64,000 nucleotides of DNA from Leclercia sp. AS011 (lineage in GTDB: Bacteria > Pseudomonadota > Gammaproteobacteria > Enterobacterales > Enterobacteriaceae), in the NCBI RefSeq assembly GCF_037152535.1, contig NZ_JBBCMA010000006.1:62001-126000 (forward strand). The letters are read 5' to 3'. A model generated the notes under the pieces. That model was not told the origin of the DNA. It saw only the letters and a list, made by a program, of their open reading frames with translations, and searched no databases. The position numbers were made by a program, and so were the translations under genes. The stretch's first letter is position 1. The number at the start of each line of letters is the position of its first letter. Shown here piece after piece: positions 35,307 through 44,773 of this stretch.

Positions 35307-36323
35307 ATGGCAATTCTGGTCACAGGTGGCGCAGGCTATATTGGTTCGCATACGGTGCTGGCATTACTGGAGAGAGGCGAAGATGTCGTCGTCATTGATA
35401 ACCTCTCTAATGCCTCGCAGGAGTCATTAATCCGGGTCGCAGAATTAACGGGCAAGGAGCCGGCGATCTGCGTCGCTGATATTCTGGATCGCAACGCGTT
35501 AAAAACGCTCTTCGCACAGCACAACATCACCGACGTTATCCACTTCGCCGGTCTTAAATCGGTCTCTGAGTCCATTGCTAAACCCCTCGCCTATTATGAA
35601 AATAATGTCGTCGGGACCATGGTGCTGCTGGATGAAATGCAGCGTGCAGGCGTGCACAGCCTTATTTTCAGCTCGTCGGCCACGGTATATGGCAATCCTG
35701 AATCGGTTCCTTTAAGCGAAGCATCGCGCACCGGCGGCACCACGAATCCCTACGGTACCTCCAAATTGATGGTGGAGCAGATTTTACGTGACTTCTCCGT
35801 TGCCGAGCCGCACTTCAGGATCACCTGTCTGCGCTATTTCAATCCCGCTGGCGCGCACCCCTCCGGCCGGCTGGGAGAGGATCCGAACGGCATCCCGAAT
35901 AACCTGGTGCCCTATATCTCTCAGGTAGCCATCGGCAAGCTGGCGTGCCTGACCGTTTTTGGTGATGACTATCCGACGCCGGACGGCACTGGCGTGCGGG
36001 ACTATATTCACGTCATGGATCTTGCCCAGGGTCACCTGGCCGCGCTGGATCACAGAAACGACGGCGAGGCGTTTAAGGCTATTAATCTGGGTACCGGCGT
36101 GGGCTATTCGGTGCTGGATCTGATCAAAGCCTTTGAAAAAGCCGCGCAGACCAAAATCAACTACCGGATTGTCGGCAGACGCTCCGGCGACGTGGCAGAG
36201 TGCTGGTCGGATTCTTCCCTGGCACGCCAGCAACTGGGATGGCAGGCCACGCGCAACCTGGAGGAGATGATGCGCGATGCCTGGAACTGGCAGAAGAATA
36301 ATCCCGGGGGCTATAACGCCTGA
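35307..36323 (+). CDS. galE: UDP-glucose 4-epimerase (GalE)
   Basis: A 338-residue short-chain dehydrogenase of standard GalE length. It has the NAD-binding GGAGYIGSH at residues 7-15, FSSSATVYG with the catalytic Ser, and the Tyr149-x3-Lys153 pair (NPYGTSK). It interconverts UDP-glucose and UDP-galactose. No gal operon genes are nearby; it faces the exopolysaccharide operon, so it probably supplies UDP-Gal for the polymer and may be a second copy in the genome. Confidence 0.92.
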   Translation: MAILVTGGAGYIGSHTVLALLERGEDVVVIDNLSNASQESLIRVAELTGKEPAICVADILDRNALKTLFAQHNITDVIHFAGLKSVSESIAKPLAYYENNVVGTMVLLDEMQRAGVHSLIFSSSATVYGNPESVPLSEASRTGGTTNPYGTSKLMVEQILRDFSVAEPHFRITCLRYFNPAGAHPSGRLGEDPNGIPNNLVPYISQVAIGKLACLTVFGDDYPTPDGTGVRDYIHVMDLAQGHLAALDHRNDGEAFKAINLGTGVGYSVLDLIKAFEKAAQTKINYRIVGRRSGDVAECWSDSSLARQQLGWQATRNLEEMMRDAWNWQKNNPGGYNA

Positions 36324-36339
36324 CCCCCGGCGTCTGGCG

Positions 36340-36747
36340 TCACTGGTATTTGAGGTTGAGCCACCAGTCCCAAATCCCGACGTGAAAGTTCTGGAAGACG
36401 TCAATTCCCAGCGCGGACTTGATCATATAGAGCGTCAGCAGCACGCAACAGAGCAAGAACAGCGTGGCGAACAGGATCAGAAACGTCACCACGATCCGCG
36501 ACAGCCTGGACTCCGGACGTGCGCGTGCGCGGTGATCCCGTCCCAGTAAGAACACCAGATAGAGGCGTTTGCCGAAGAACGGAAAACTTTTGCGAAAATC
36601 GACCCGGTGCCGCGATGCGAGGGTAATCGAAACGATGGCGTTTTCGATCTCCTCTTTTTGCTCCGGGGTCAGCTGGGCGCGAACGTCCTTATCAAGCACT
36701 TCATAAAAACGATCGATAACAATCGGGTTTCTGGTGTGACTGGTCAA
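36340..36747 (-). CDS. Small membrane protein at the end of the exopolysaccharide operon
   Basis: A 135-residue protein with a soluble basic N-terminal part (about 1-80) and one long hydrophobic segment (VVTFLILFATLFLLCCVLL, about 86-112). It starts with TTG at 36747, with its ribosome site inside the end of the preceding glycosyltransferase gene, so translation is coupled. Related small proteins occur in other polysaccharide clusters, but I know of no established function. Confidence 0.65.
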   Translation of the reverse strand: MTSHTRNPIVIDRFYEVLDKDVRAQLTPEQKEEIENAIVSITLASRHRVDFRKSFPFFGKRLYLVFLLGRDHRARARPESRLSRIVVTFLILFATLFLLCCVLLTLYMIKSALGIDVFQNFHVGIWDWWLNLKYQ

Positions 36748-36749
36748 TT

Positions 36750-37862
36750 TTAACCTATTGTTTTATCTAATCTATGGTAAATGGATACGGTCTTTCTGGC
36801 GATCTCATCCCAGTTGTAACGCTGCAGAAAATCGCCGTAATCAATCCGGGGTGAATCCGCCCATCTGGACATTTTATCCGCCAAATCAGCCACATCACCC
36901 AGCTTAAAACTGGTCTCAGCCGGTAAGCCGACCTCAAGGTTCGGCAAAATATCGCTCACCACCACCGGCAGCGAAAACGACATCGCCTCCAGCAGCGCAA
37001 TGGGTAATCCCTCATGGTAGGAGGGCATCACAAACAGCGAGGCCTGAGAGAAGACGACCTGGAGCGCCTCACCTTTCAAAAAGCCGGTCATCACGACGCC
37101 GGGTGTCTGAAACGCCAGCTGCTTCAGGTGGATGCTGTACGCCGTGTCATGATCCGCATCCCCGACCAACACCAGCGGCAGCGTCAGGCCCGACTGCCTG
37201 TAAGCGGCGATGGCATCATGCATCCCCTTCTCTTCTACGAACCGCCCGACCATCACGATATAACGCCCGGCCTGAAGCTCATACCGCCCGAGGATCCTTT
37301 CGATGGTCTCGTCCGCCAGCGGCTCCGGCACGTTAACACCGTTATAAACCAGATGCGCATTGTAGCGATGGTATTTCTGCTGAATGAGCTGGTTGATCAC
37401 CTCAGAAATGACAATCACTTCGTTGGCATACTTCACCGCCACTTTCTCGCCGAGCATCAGGATTTTTTTCGCCATCCTGCCCCACTTCTGGCGCTCGTAG
37501 TCCGGCCCATGGTGGGTAAAGACCACCCGTTTGCCCAGCAGGCGTAACAGCGGCACCACGAGGCCGGGTCCGATGGCGTGCACATGCACGATATCGGATC
37601 GGTCAACAAATGTCCTAAACGCCGCAATAACAGAGTGCACAATGGCTTCGAAACTGCGTTTTTTCGGCGCCCAGAGCGCCAGCGTCTCGACGTTTTTATA
37701 GCTCGAGCGCCGGTAAGGGACATAGGGTGACCGGGCGATCACGCAGATCTCCACGTCATATTGCTGCCGGATAGCCGGGTACAGATTCTGACAATGGGTT
37801 TCGACGCCGCCTAATACATCGGGGATACCGCGTGTACCCAACACCGTGATTTTTTTTGACAT
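36750..37862 (-). CDS. Glycosyltransferase, family 4 (GT-B fold)
   Basis: A 370-residue cytoplasmic transferase. The N-terminus has GTRGIPDVLGGVETH, typical of GT4 enzymes. The C-terminal domain carries the sugar-nucleotide site MVGRFVEEKGMHDAI and the EX7E motif in YHEGLPIALLEAMSF. The sugar and linkage cannot be predicted. It is next to last in the minus-strand operon. Confidence 0.9.
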   Translation of the reverse strand: MSKKITVLGTRGIPDVLGGVETHCQNLYPAIRQQYDVEICVIARSPYVPYRRSSYKNVETLALWAPKKRSFEAIVHSVIAAFRTFVDRSDIVHVHAIGPGLVVPLLRLLGKRVVFTHHGPDYERQKWGRMAKKILMLGEKVAVKYANEVIVISEVINQLIQQKYHRYNAHLVYNGVNVPEPLADETIERILGRYELQAGRYIVMVGRFVEEKGMHDAIAAYRQSGLTLPLVLVGDADHDTAYSIHLKQLAFQTPGVVMTGFLKGEALQVVFSQASLFVMPSYHEGLPIALLEAMSFSLPVVVSDILPNLEVGLPAETSFKLGDVADLADKMSRWADSPRIDYGDFLQRYNWDEIARKTVSIYHRLDKTIG

Positions 37863-37863
37863 G

Positions 37864-39075
37864 TTATGGCCTGTCGAGCAGCTCGCGATAGAGCGACTGC
37901 AACGTTTCCATGTGCTTGCGCAGTGAGTATTTCTGGCAAAGCCGTGCCCGGCCTTTCAGCCCCATCTCGTGGGCCTGCTCCGGGTTTTCCGCCATTACGT
38001 CCAGCGCGTCGGCCAGATCCTGAGCGTTGCCAGGTTCGAATAGCAATCCTTCCACACCGTGACGTATCTGCTCCGGGATGCCGCCAATGCGGGCCCCCAC
38101 CACTGCCCGGGCGAAGGACATCGCCTCCAGCACTGACATGGAGCAGTTTTCATAACACTCTGACGGCAGCACCACGGCCCGGGCGTTCTGGATCAGCGCA
38201 TCCAGCGCCGGGCCCTGTTGCACGTAGCCGAGGAACTCCGCGTTGGGGAAGTCCGCCACCATCTCGTCATACAGCGGACCGTGGCCGACGATTTTTAACG
38301 GCATTTTATTGCGCATAAGCTGGTGCGCCCGGGTCAGGGTGGGTACCCCTTTCTCCCGGCTCAGACGCCCGACGTACAGCAGATACCCTTGATCCGCGCC
38401 CGCCTCCGGCGTGTGGCTGTCGTCGATCCCGTTCACAATCACATCGATACGCGAGTCCGGCAGGGAGCGTTTCAGCTCATTACGCAGAAACTCGCTCGGC
38501 GAGACAATGACGTCCAGTGCCTGATAGTTCTGGGCGATGTACTGCCAGGTCGCCTCTAACGACAGCAGCAGGCTCTTCGACGCCGAACCCTCCTGGCAGC
38601 GGTAGCGAAACGCATTAAACACGCTGCCCGTGACGCAGGCATCGCACACTTTGCCGTCGCGCAGCATCGAGTACGACGGGCACATAATCTTATAGTCGTG
38701 GGCGGTTAACACGGTCTTACAGCCAAAATCCCGGGCGACCTTGATCAGCGCCGGAGTCAGCTGGTGATAAATATTATGGAAATGGACGATCTCCGGGCGC
38801 GTCTGCTCCAGCAGCGCCTGCATTTTTTTACAGGCCTCACGATTGTGAATAAAGCTGATGGCCGTCTTCACTCCCGCCAGCAGCCCGCCCTCTTTGTGAT
38901 AATCGACATTGCTGACGAAGTAGTCGGCATAGTCAGACGGAAAGTTCTTTTCATGCTGCATGGAGAAATCGATCACCTCCACGCCGGCCGCTTTCAGCAT
39001 ATTGCGTTCCTGAAAATAGACCGTCTCCGCTCCTCCCTTGATAAAGAAGAACTTATTCACCAGTAAGACTTTCAT
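37864..39075 (-). CDS. Glycosyltransferase, family 4 (GT-B fold)
   Basis: A 403-residue transferase with N-terminal MKVLLVNKFFFIKGGAETVY, typical of GT4. The donor-binding segment is YVGRLSREKGVPTLT and the EX7E region is ECYENCSMSVLEAMSF. Several Cys residues (MCPSYSML; VCDACVTG) sit in a mid-domain loop also seen in related capsule GT4 enzymes. It overlaps the upstream GT2 gene by one base. The acceptor is unknown. Confidence 0.9.
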   Translation of the reverse strand: MKVLLVNKFFFIKGGAETVYFQERNMLKAAGVEVIDFSMQHEKNFPSDYADYFVSNVDYHKEGGLLAGVKTAISFIHNREACKKMQALLEQTRPEIVHFHNIYHQLTPALIKVARDFGCKTVLTAHDYKIMCPSYSMLRDGKVCDACVTGSVFNAFRYRCQEGSASKSLLLSLEATWQYIAQNYQALDVIVSPSEFLRNELKRSLPDSRIDVIVNGIDDSHTPEAGADQGYLLYVGRLSREKGVPTLTRAHQLMRNKMPLKIVGHGPLYDEMVADFPNAEFLGYVQQGPALDALIQNARAVVLPSECYENCSMSVLEAMSFARAVVGARIGGIPEQIRHGVEGLLFEPGNAQDLADALDVMAENPEQAHEMGLKGRARLCQKYSLRKHMETLQSLYRELLDRP

Positions 39076-40073
39076 TACTCTACCTGTTCATGAATAACTT
39101 TATTGTCCGGCGGAACCCGGGGATCGCGCTGCCGATGGAAAAGACCTTTCACCAGCCCGGCAGAGAGTACGGCAAGATTGATCACGCTGTTCAGGCCGTT
39201 TTTTAATGAACGGTTCTGAATGGTTTTTAGCAGGATAAAGGCCAGCAGCGGCAGCAGGGCGATATCAATCAGGCTGACGTCGAAGGTGAAGAACGCAATC
39301 AGCACGAGGATGATATAACTCGCAAAGATCACCTCGTTTTTCACCAGCATCAGCGCATCGCGGAACCAGGGTTTACCCCAGGCGCTGCGCAGCAGTTCAC
39401 CCGGAGCCTGATGGAAACCGCTCTTCCAGCGATAGCGCAGCATCCGGAAGGTCGGCATCGTATAGGAGGTATGACGAAAATAGGGCACGTTCAGGCGATG
39501 CAGTTTGTAACCCGCGGCCAGCAGGCGAATGCCTAACTCCGCCTCTTCATAGGCGTGCAGGCTGCGGTTGGTCAGATAGCCGATATCGGCAATCGCCGAC
39601 AGACGATACAGACCGCCGCCCCCCAGATGGTCGCTGTCGCCCAGCGGGTAGATTTTATTGATGCGCTGCTTGCGGGAGGTGAACTCATAGTTCGAGGCGT
39701 CGTCCATCTCCACCGTACCGGCTACGCCAGCGTACGTCGGGTTGCTTTGTAGAAACGCCACCGCATGATCGATAAAACCGGGCTCCAGCTCCATATCGCC
39801 ATCCATCAGCAGGATGAACTCCCCTTCGCTGTGAAGGTAGCCCAGCTGATGGCCGACGCCGCAGCAGCGGTCCGCCGGTTCGGTTAACGACACCACCACC
39901 ACCCCTTTATCGCTGGCCAGCTGCTGGGTGTTATCCGTTGAAAGACTGTCAGCAACAATAATCTTATGCGGATATTCACCGATCTGGCTGCGAATGCTGT
40001 CGATGGTTTTCTCGATACATTCGGCTTCGTTAAAAGTTTTAATGCTTACAGTAATAAACGGTTTGTACATCAA
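39075..40073 (-). CDS. Glycosyltransferase, family 2 (GT-A fold) with membrane C-terminus
   Basis: A 332-residue transferase with the GT2 start ITVSIKTFNEAECIEKTIDS, a DSLSTDNT turn, the metal-binding DMD-like segment LLMDGDMELEPGF, and two hydrophobic segments near the C-terminus (about 250-290). It probably adds a sugar to the lipid-linked repeat at the cytoplasmic face. It overlaps the polymerase gene by four bases. Confidence 0.88.
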   Translation of the reverse strand: MMYKPFITVSIKTFNEAECIEKTIDSIRSQIGEYPHKIIVADSLSTDNTQQLASDKGVVVVSLTEPADRCCGVGHQLGYLHSEGEFILLMDGDMELEPGFIDHAVAFLQSNPTYAGVAGTVEMDDASNYEFTSRKQRINKIYPLGDSDHLGGGGLYRLSAIADIGYLTNRSLHAYEEAELGIRLLAAGYKLHRLNVPYFRHTSYTMPTFRMLRYRWKSGFHQAPGELLRSAWGKPWFRDALMLVKNEVIFASYIILVLIAFFTFDVSLIDIALLPLLAFILLKTIQNRSLKNGLNSVINLAVLSAGLVKGLFHRQRDPRVPPDNKVIHEQVE

Positions 40074-41446
40074 TAGAGCCCCGTATAACGGCGTACGGTC
40101 CGGCGAATAATCAAGCTGGAACCTAAAGATAAATAGAACAGGAATTGCAGCATGGGCACGATCATCAGGATCTGGCTGTAGGGAATACTGAGCAGACAGG
40201 CGATTGAAAACACATTAAAGGCCGGCGCAAAGCTCAGGAGCTGGAGATCCTGCTTATCAATCTGGTCAATCGACAGCAGAGGCTCAGGCTGAACCACTTT
40301 CAGAATATAAATAAACAGCCCGATAAAGATGAGAGTCCCCACCAGGCCCACCTCCCATAACAGCATGCTCAGGGCGGTACTATCGAGGGTCAGGTTATAG
40401 ACCTGGTTCAGGAAGCCCGGAGAGAGGAAGCTGCCGCTGTTGGTGGCATTCAGCCCGTAGCCGAACAGCGTGCCCGGCAGCCCCGACAGATCGTTATGCT
40501 GTAACCAGAACGTCAGGGTGGTGAAACGGCCTATCTCCCCGCCCGGCAGGATGTAGTTCGGGTCGAAAATATAGCCCAGCGAGTCAAAGAACACGGTGAA
40601 CGGATTTTCCGCCATGTCGATGCCATAGGCTGCGGTATAGCTGTAAGCCAGGATGACGATGGCCAGCCCGATAAGCACCACCATCGCCACCAGAATAGAG
40701 ACCAGCACGGCTACATTCACCTTACTCGCCTCCTTGACCCAGGAGGGCATAATCCATACCCAGGCCAGCAGCAGCGGCGACAGCAGGATCACGAACTTCA
40801 CTTCACCAATAATGCACATCGCAAAACCGAGGATGATATGCAAGGCCATGTTTTTAAAGCTGGTCAGCCCGTGCTTATACTCCGAGACTTTCAGCAGCAT
40901 GATCAGCAGACAGAACAACCCCATCGCGGCGGTGTTTCCCCCACCCATCGGATCGCCGCCAAACGTCCCTACCACGGAGTCCCATTTTTCCTCTTCGCCG
41001 CGTAACGCTACGCGCTGCGGCACGACAAAGATCAACTGGTACAGTGCAACCGGGAACTGAATATAAAAAATCCAGTACAGGCCGCGCGTCACCTGATAGA
41101 TCTGCGATTCCCGGCAGAACCCCAGCAGCAGGCAGAGCATTACCAGCGACAGGGCAATCTCGTTCTTAAAGCCGATAAGGGCGATCAGCGCTCCGCCCTG
41201 GAACAGGGTCGAAATAATCGCCAGCACGTTAAAGGAGAGGTACAGCGTCAGAACAATGGCTTCCTGCGCATCCAGCCGCACGGGTTCATGACGGGTCTGC
41301 AGCACGAGAAAACCGGCCATCAGCATGGTCATGAAGAAGGGGAGCCACAACACCGTCAGCTCACCGGTGAAGTACTGCACCAGCCCGATGAAGATCAGGG
41401 TCAGCAGGGTGAACGTTTGTAAGTAATGCCCGGTATTAAGATTCAT
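40070..41446 (-). CDS. O-antigen/exopolysaccharide polymerase (Wzy-like)
   Basis: A 458-residue protein with about 11-12 hydrophobic helices and a large periplasmic loop at about 300-360, the topology of Wzy polymerases. Wzy proteins share little sequence, so the call rests on topology and on position between the flippase and glycosyltransferases. It would polymerise undecaprenyl-linked repeats in the periplasm. Gene overlaps of four bases join it to both neighbours. Confidence 0.78.
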   Translation of the reverse strand: MNLNTGHYLQTFTLLTLIFIGLVQYFTGELTVLWLPFFMTMLMAGFLVLQTRHEPVRLDAQEAIVLTLYLSFNVLAIISTLFQGGALIALIGFKNEIALSLVMLCLLLGFCRESQIYQVTRGLYWIFYIQFPVALYQLIFVVPQRVALRGEEEKWDSVVGTFGGDPMGGGNTAAMGLFCLLIMLLKVSEYKHGLTSFKNMALHIILGFAMCIIGEVKFVILLSPLLLAWVWIMPSWVKEASKVNVAVLVSILVAMVVLIGLAIVILAYSYTAAYGIDMAENPFTVFFDSLGYIFDPNYILPGGEIGRFTTLTFWLQHNDLSGLPGTLFGYGLNATNSGSFLSPGFLNQVYNLTLDSTALSMLLWEVGLVGTLIFIGLFIYILKVVQPEPLLSIDQIDKQDLQLLSFAPAFNVFSIACLLSIPYSQILMIVPMLQFLFYLSLGSSLIIRRTVRRYTGLY

Positions 41447-42654
41447 GATGTCACTGACCCGTTTTTCAGAATGTCGGCGCGCTTATTCACCTTCAGGTAG
41501 ATGAAGGCGTAGCGAATGAACGTCAGAATCGAAAATAAGATGATGGAGGTCGCATAGTCATTATAGAAATAAGGCACGATGACAAACGCGATCACCACGA
41601 TCGCCAGTTGCTCAAGCTGGATCCGCAGGAAGTAGCGGTGAGATCCGAAAATCAGCTCGATCACCGTCAGCGGACAGACCGCCAGCGCCGGGAACAGGTA
41701 CGGCAGCATGTAGCGCGAGGTCGGCACTGAGGCGATCCACTCCTCGCTGAAGCCCAGATTCATCACAATCGGATAGAAGATAAAGACGCCCAGGGTGCAG
41801 ACCACGCCCAGCACCAACAGCAGCAACCGGACCTTCGTATACTCTTCGTAGTTGAAGACGTTGTTTCTGAAATCAATCGACCATTTCGAGAAAATGGTAT
41901 TGCGCACCGCATTGCCGATAATCACCACCGGGGCCAGGCAGAAGCGGCTGACCACCGAGAAGTAGCCCGCCGTTAAGGCTGAGAACCAGAAGTTGATCAG
42001 CATGATCGGCAGGTTGTTGCTCGCCATCGCCAGCACTTCGGCACTGCCCACCTTGGTGACGTGATGGATATTCTTTTTCAGGAACGTCAGGTTGCTGGAG
42101 GGCAGCAGGTGATGCAGGGTCACGGTGCGAATATCAAATGCCCGCAGGATGCAGGCGCTGGTCAGCACCATCATCAGGATCGCCCACATCCAGTAAAACG
42201 CCATCACCTGGCTCGTGAGCAGCACAGAGACCACCACCACCACCGAAACGGAGATGCGCTGAACCACGAGGAAGCGAAAGTTAGCCGTGCGCAGCGACAG
42301 GTTCTCGGCCACCAGCACCCAGGTATTGGAGAGCGTGAGCAGGTAGAGAAAGAGCATGTTCTGATGAAACAGCCAGCCCGTCAGCACCGCATAAGGCACG
42401 GCGATGGTCAGGCTTTGCAGCAGACAAAACACCACGTTCTGGGCCAGCTCTTCATCCGGTTGCCGGGGGATCAACAGCTGCGAGGCAAAGGTGCAGACCT
42501 GGGCCCCGATCAGGGCAATACTGTAGTTGAGCGCGTAGAGCCCCACTTCGCCAAGGTCGTACTTATGCGAAATAAGCCAGATCGACAGGGCACCAATCAG
42601 CTGTGAAATGACTGATGACCCGGCGATCGTCGACGCGCTCCTGAGCAGACTCAT
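41443..42654 (-). CDS. Polysaccharide flippase (Wzx-like, MATE/MOP superfamily)
   Basis: A 403-residue protein with about 12 membrane helices, starting LLRSASTIAGSSVISQLIGA in the manner of Wzx/RfbX proteins. It would move the lipid-linked repeat across the inner membrane. Its presence together with a Wzy-like polymerase and a Wzc-like protein defines a Wzx/Wzy-dependent pathway. It overlaps the upstream Wzc-like gene by four bases. Confidence 0.85.
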   Translation of the reverse strand: MSLLRSASTIAGSSVISQLIGALSIWLISHKYDLGEVGLYALNYSIALIGAQVCTFASQLLIPRQPDEELAQNVVFCLLQSLTIAVPYAVLTGWLFHQNMLFLYLLTLSNTWVLVAENLSLRTANFRFLVVQRISVSVVVVVSVLLTSQVMAFYWMWAILMMVLTSACILRAFDIRTVTLHHLLPSSNLTFLKKNIHHVTKVGSAEVLAMASNNLPIMLINFWFSALTAGYFSVVSRFCLAPVVIIGNAVRNTIFSKWSIDFRNNVFNYEEYTKVRLLLLVLGVVCTLGVFIFYPIVMNLGFSEEWIASVPTSRYMLPYLFPALAVCPLTVIELIFGSHRYFLRIQLEQLAIVVIAFVIVPYFYNDYATSIILFSILTFIRYAFIYLKVNKRADILKNGSVTS

Positions 42655-44771
42655 GCCCGACCTGTGTTATTCATCAGTTCATGGGTATGGTAATTGAGTG
42701 AACGCAGCCCCTCTTTGCTCTCCAGATTTTTATCCACCACCTGATTCAGCACCCCACCGATCAGCACCGTGCGATCGTTGGTGGCTTTCTCAATGGCCGG
42801 TCCAATGGTGTCGGCAGAGTTCAGGCCCGCTTTCAGGACGAAGATCAGACCGTCCGTCACCTGGCTCACCAGCTGTACCTCCTGGCTCTGATTCACCGCC
42901 GCCATATCGATAATGATGCGTTGGTAACGGCTGCGCAGGGAATCAATCAGCGGTTTTAACCGTTCCGGCGACAGCAGCAGCAGCGCCGAAACTGGCGTAT
43001 TGCCGCGCGGCAGGAAGTCGAGATTGTCGCTCATCTTCACCAGCACGTTATCGGTCACGCCCTCGCCACGCAGCACCTCCGCCACGCCGGGTGCTTTCGG
43101 TGAGCCCAGCTCGCCCGAGAGCCCGTCGTTGTTGAAGAAGTCCATATCGATCAGCAGCGTTTTCTGGTCAAAGCTGAAGGAGTTCGCCAGCAGGTTCGCC
43201 AGCAGGGTACGCCCCTCCCCGGCTTCTGCCGACGTAACGGCAATCACCTGCAACGGCTGATTGCTGAGCATGATCTGCGTGCGCATGCTGTGAATGACGT
43301 CGGCATTCAGCGGATCGCTGGTGATCAGGTCGCGGATTTTGCCGCGTCCGCCCACGCCCTTAAAGCGGCGGATCTCACCCAGCGGCAGCAGATTAAGACG
43401 TTTTTGCATCTGGCTGAGGGTGTTGACCGATTTGTCGGTGGCCGTTTTCACCATGATGTACATCACGTAGAAGAGCATCACCAGCAGCACCACCATCAGC
43501 ATCAGCAGCGGCTTATTCGGTTTTGCCGGCAGCGCAGCGGGCACGGCAGGATCGTAGATCTCCGCATCAGCATCGGAATAAGTGCCCGGCAACGTCAGCT
43601 CCTGCGTGCGCTGATAGGCCATCTTGTACATCTCTTCGGTTTTATCCAGCGCCAGCTTCAGGTCGTTGTAGCCGTCACGCTTCATGGACAACTTCTGAAA
43701 ATTCGCTTTCTGTTCTTCCAGCTGTTTCTGGTAATTTTTTTCGTCCGCCAGCGCCGCCTCGTAGCTCTGGCGTAATCCGGCCTGCTGCTCTCTGAGCGTC
43801 ATTGCCGTTTGCGCCTGGATCGCGTTAATACGCGCCCGGGCCTGAATCACTTTGTCATGCTGCGGCCCGTAGGATTTCTCCAGCTGGGATAGCTCGCTGT
43901 TCGCCTGGATCAGCGCAATGCGTAAATCCTGGATCTGGGCATGATTTGAAATGGACGGCAGCGAGATCACGTTCCCCCTGCCGGAACGGACTTCGTTATA
44001 GACAGATTCCGCGGCCACCCGGCGCTCGGTCGCATTTGCCAGACGGTTGGTGATAATGCCCATCTGCTCCGTTTCAAAGCCATCCACGCCACGGAAGGTC
44101 AGCAGTCCCTCTTTCGCCAGATAGTTATCCAGCGCGGTCTTCTGCTGCACCATCTGCTGCTGGAGTTCCTGCAGCTTCTGCTGGTTATCTTCCCGCGCCT
44201 TCGCCGTTTTTTGCTGCTTCAGCGCCAGGGTATAGCTGATAAAGGACTCCGCCACGCCGTTGGCCACATCTGCCGCCAGCTGTGGAGAGGTGGACTCATA
44301 GGAGACGGTGGACAAATGGGTGGTACGCACGTTGCTGATCGTGAGATCTCGCATCAGCGTTTTCAGGGCATTATCCACCCGCTGCTGTTCGTTCTCCGGG
44401 GTTGACCCACTGCCCGCCCCCTCGCCGTTGAAGGCGGGGTTTTGATCGAGTTTCAACGTGCGAATGGCTTGCTCAAGCACCACGCGCGATTGCATCAGCG
44501 CATTTTGCGTTTCGTAGTACCCGTTACGGGTGGAGTCATAGCCCTCCACTCTCTGGAACGGTGAAACGTTGTCCGGCTGGGCTTTAATTAGCACCGTGGC
44601 GGTGGAAACATACTTCGATGACATCAAACTCATTAATGGCCAGGCAATCGCCCCGGCAATCACGCCGGAGAGAACGATTTTCCAGGAGTTCTTTTTAATT
44701 TCTCTGGCAAATCTGGCGATATCGATAGCGCTTTCTCGCTTTTTGCCATTTTCCACTATTGATAGTTTCAT
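42651..44771 (-). CDS. Wzc-like polysaccharide co-polymerase with degenerate kinase site
   Basis: A 706-residue PCP-2a protein: cytoplasmic N-terminus, first membrane helix at about 35-52, periplasmic Wzz domain with long coiled coils at about 180-400, second helix at about 418-440, and a C-terminal BY-kinase-like domain. The P-loop reads SAEAGEGRTLL, with Arg521 where BY-kinases have Lys. The Walker B region reads IIIDMAAV instead of IIIDTPP, and the C-terminal tail has a single Tyr rather than a cluster. It probably sets chain length and links to the OPX protein without autophosphorylation. No Wzb phosphatase gene is in the operon, which agrees. Confidence 0.88.
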   Translation of the reverse strand: MKLSIVENGKKRESAIDIARFAREIKKNSWKIVLSGVIAGAIAWPLMSLMSSKYVSTATVLIKAQPDNVSPFQRVEGYDSTRNGYYETQNALMQSRVVLEQAIRTLKLDQNPAFNGEGAGSGSTPENEQQRVDNALKTLMRDLTISNVRTTHLSTVSYESTSPQLAADVANGVAESFISYTLALKQQKTAKAREDNQQKLQELQQQMVQQKTALDNYLAKEGLLTFRGVDGFETEQMGIITNRLANATERRVAAESVYNEVRSGRGNVISLPSISNHAQIQDLRIALIQANSELSQLEKSYGPQHDKVIQARARINAIQAQTAMTLREQQAGLRQSYEAALADEKNYQKQLEEQKANFQKLSMKRDGYNDLKLALDKTEEMYKMAYQRTQELTLPGTYSDADAEIYDPAVPAALPAKPNKPLLMLMVVLLVMLFYVMYIMVKTATDKSVNTLSQMQKRLNLLPLGEIRRFKGVGGRGKIRDLITSDPLNADVIHSMRTQIMLSNQPLQVIAVTSAEAGEGRTLLANLLANSFSFDQKTLLIDMDFFNNDGLSGELGSPKAPGVAEVLRGEGVTDNVLVKMSDNLDFLPRGNTPVSALLLLSPERLKPLIDSLRSRYQRIIIDMAAVNQSQEVQLVSQVTDGLIFVLKAGLNSADTIGPAIEKATNDRTVLIGGVLNQVVDKNLESKEGLRSLNYHTHELMNNTGRA

Positions 44772-44773
44772 GA

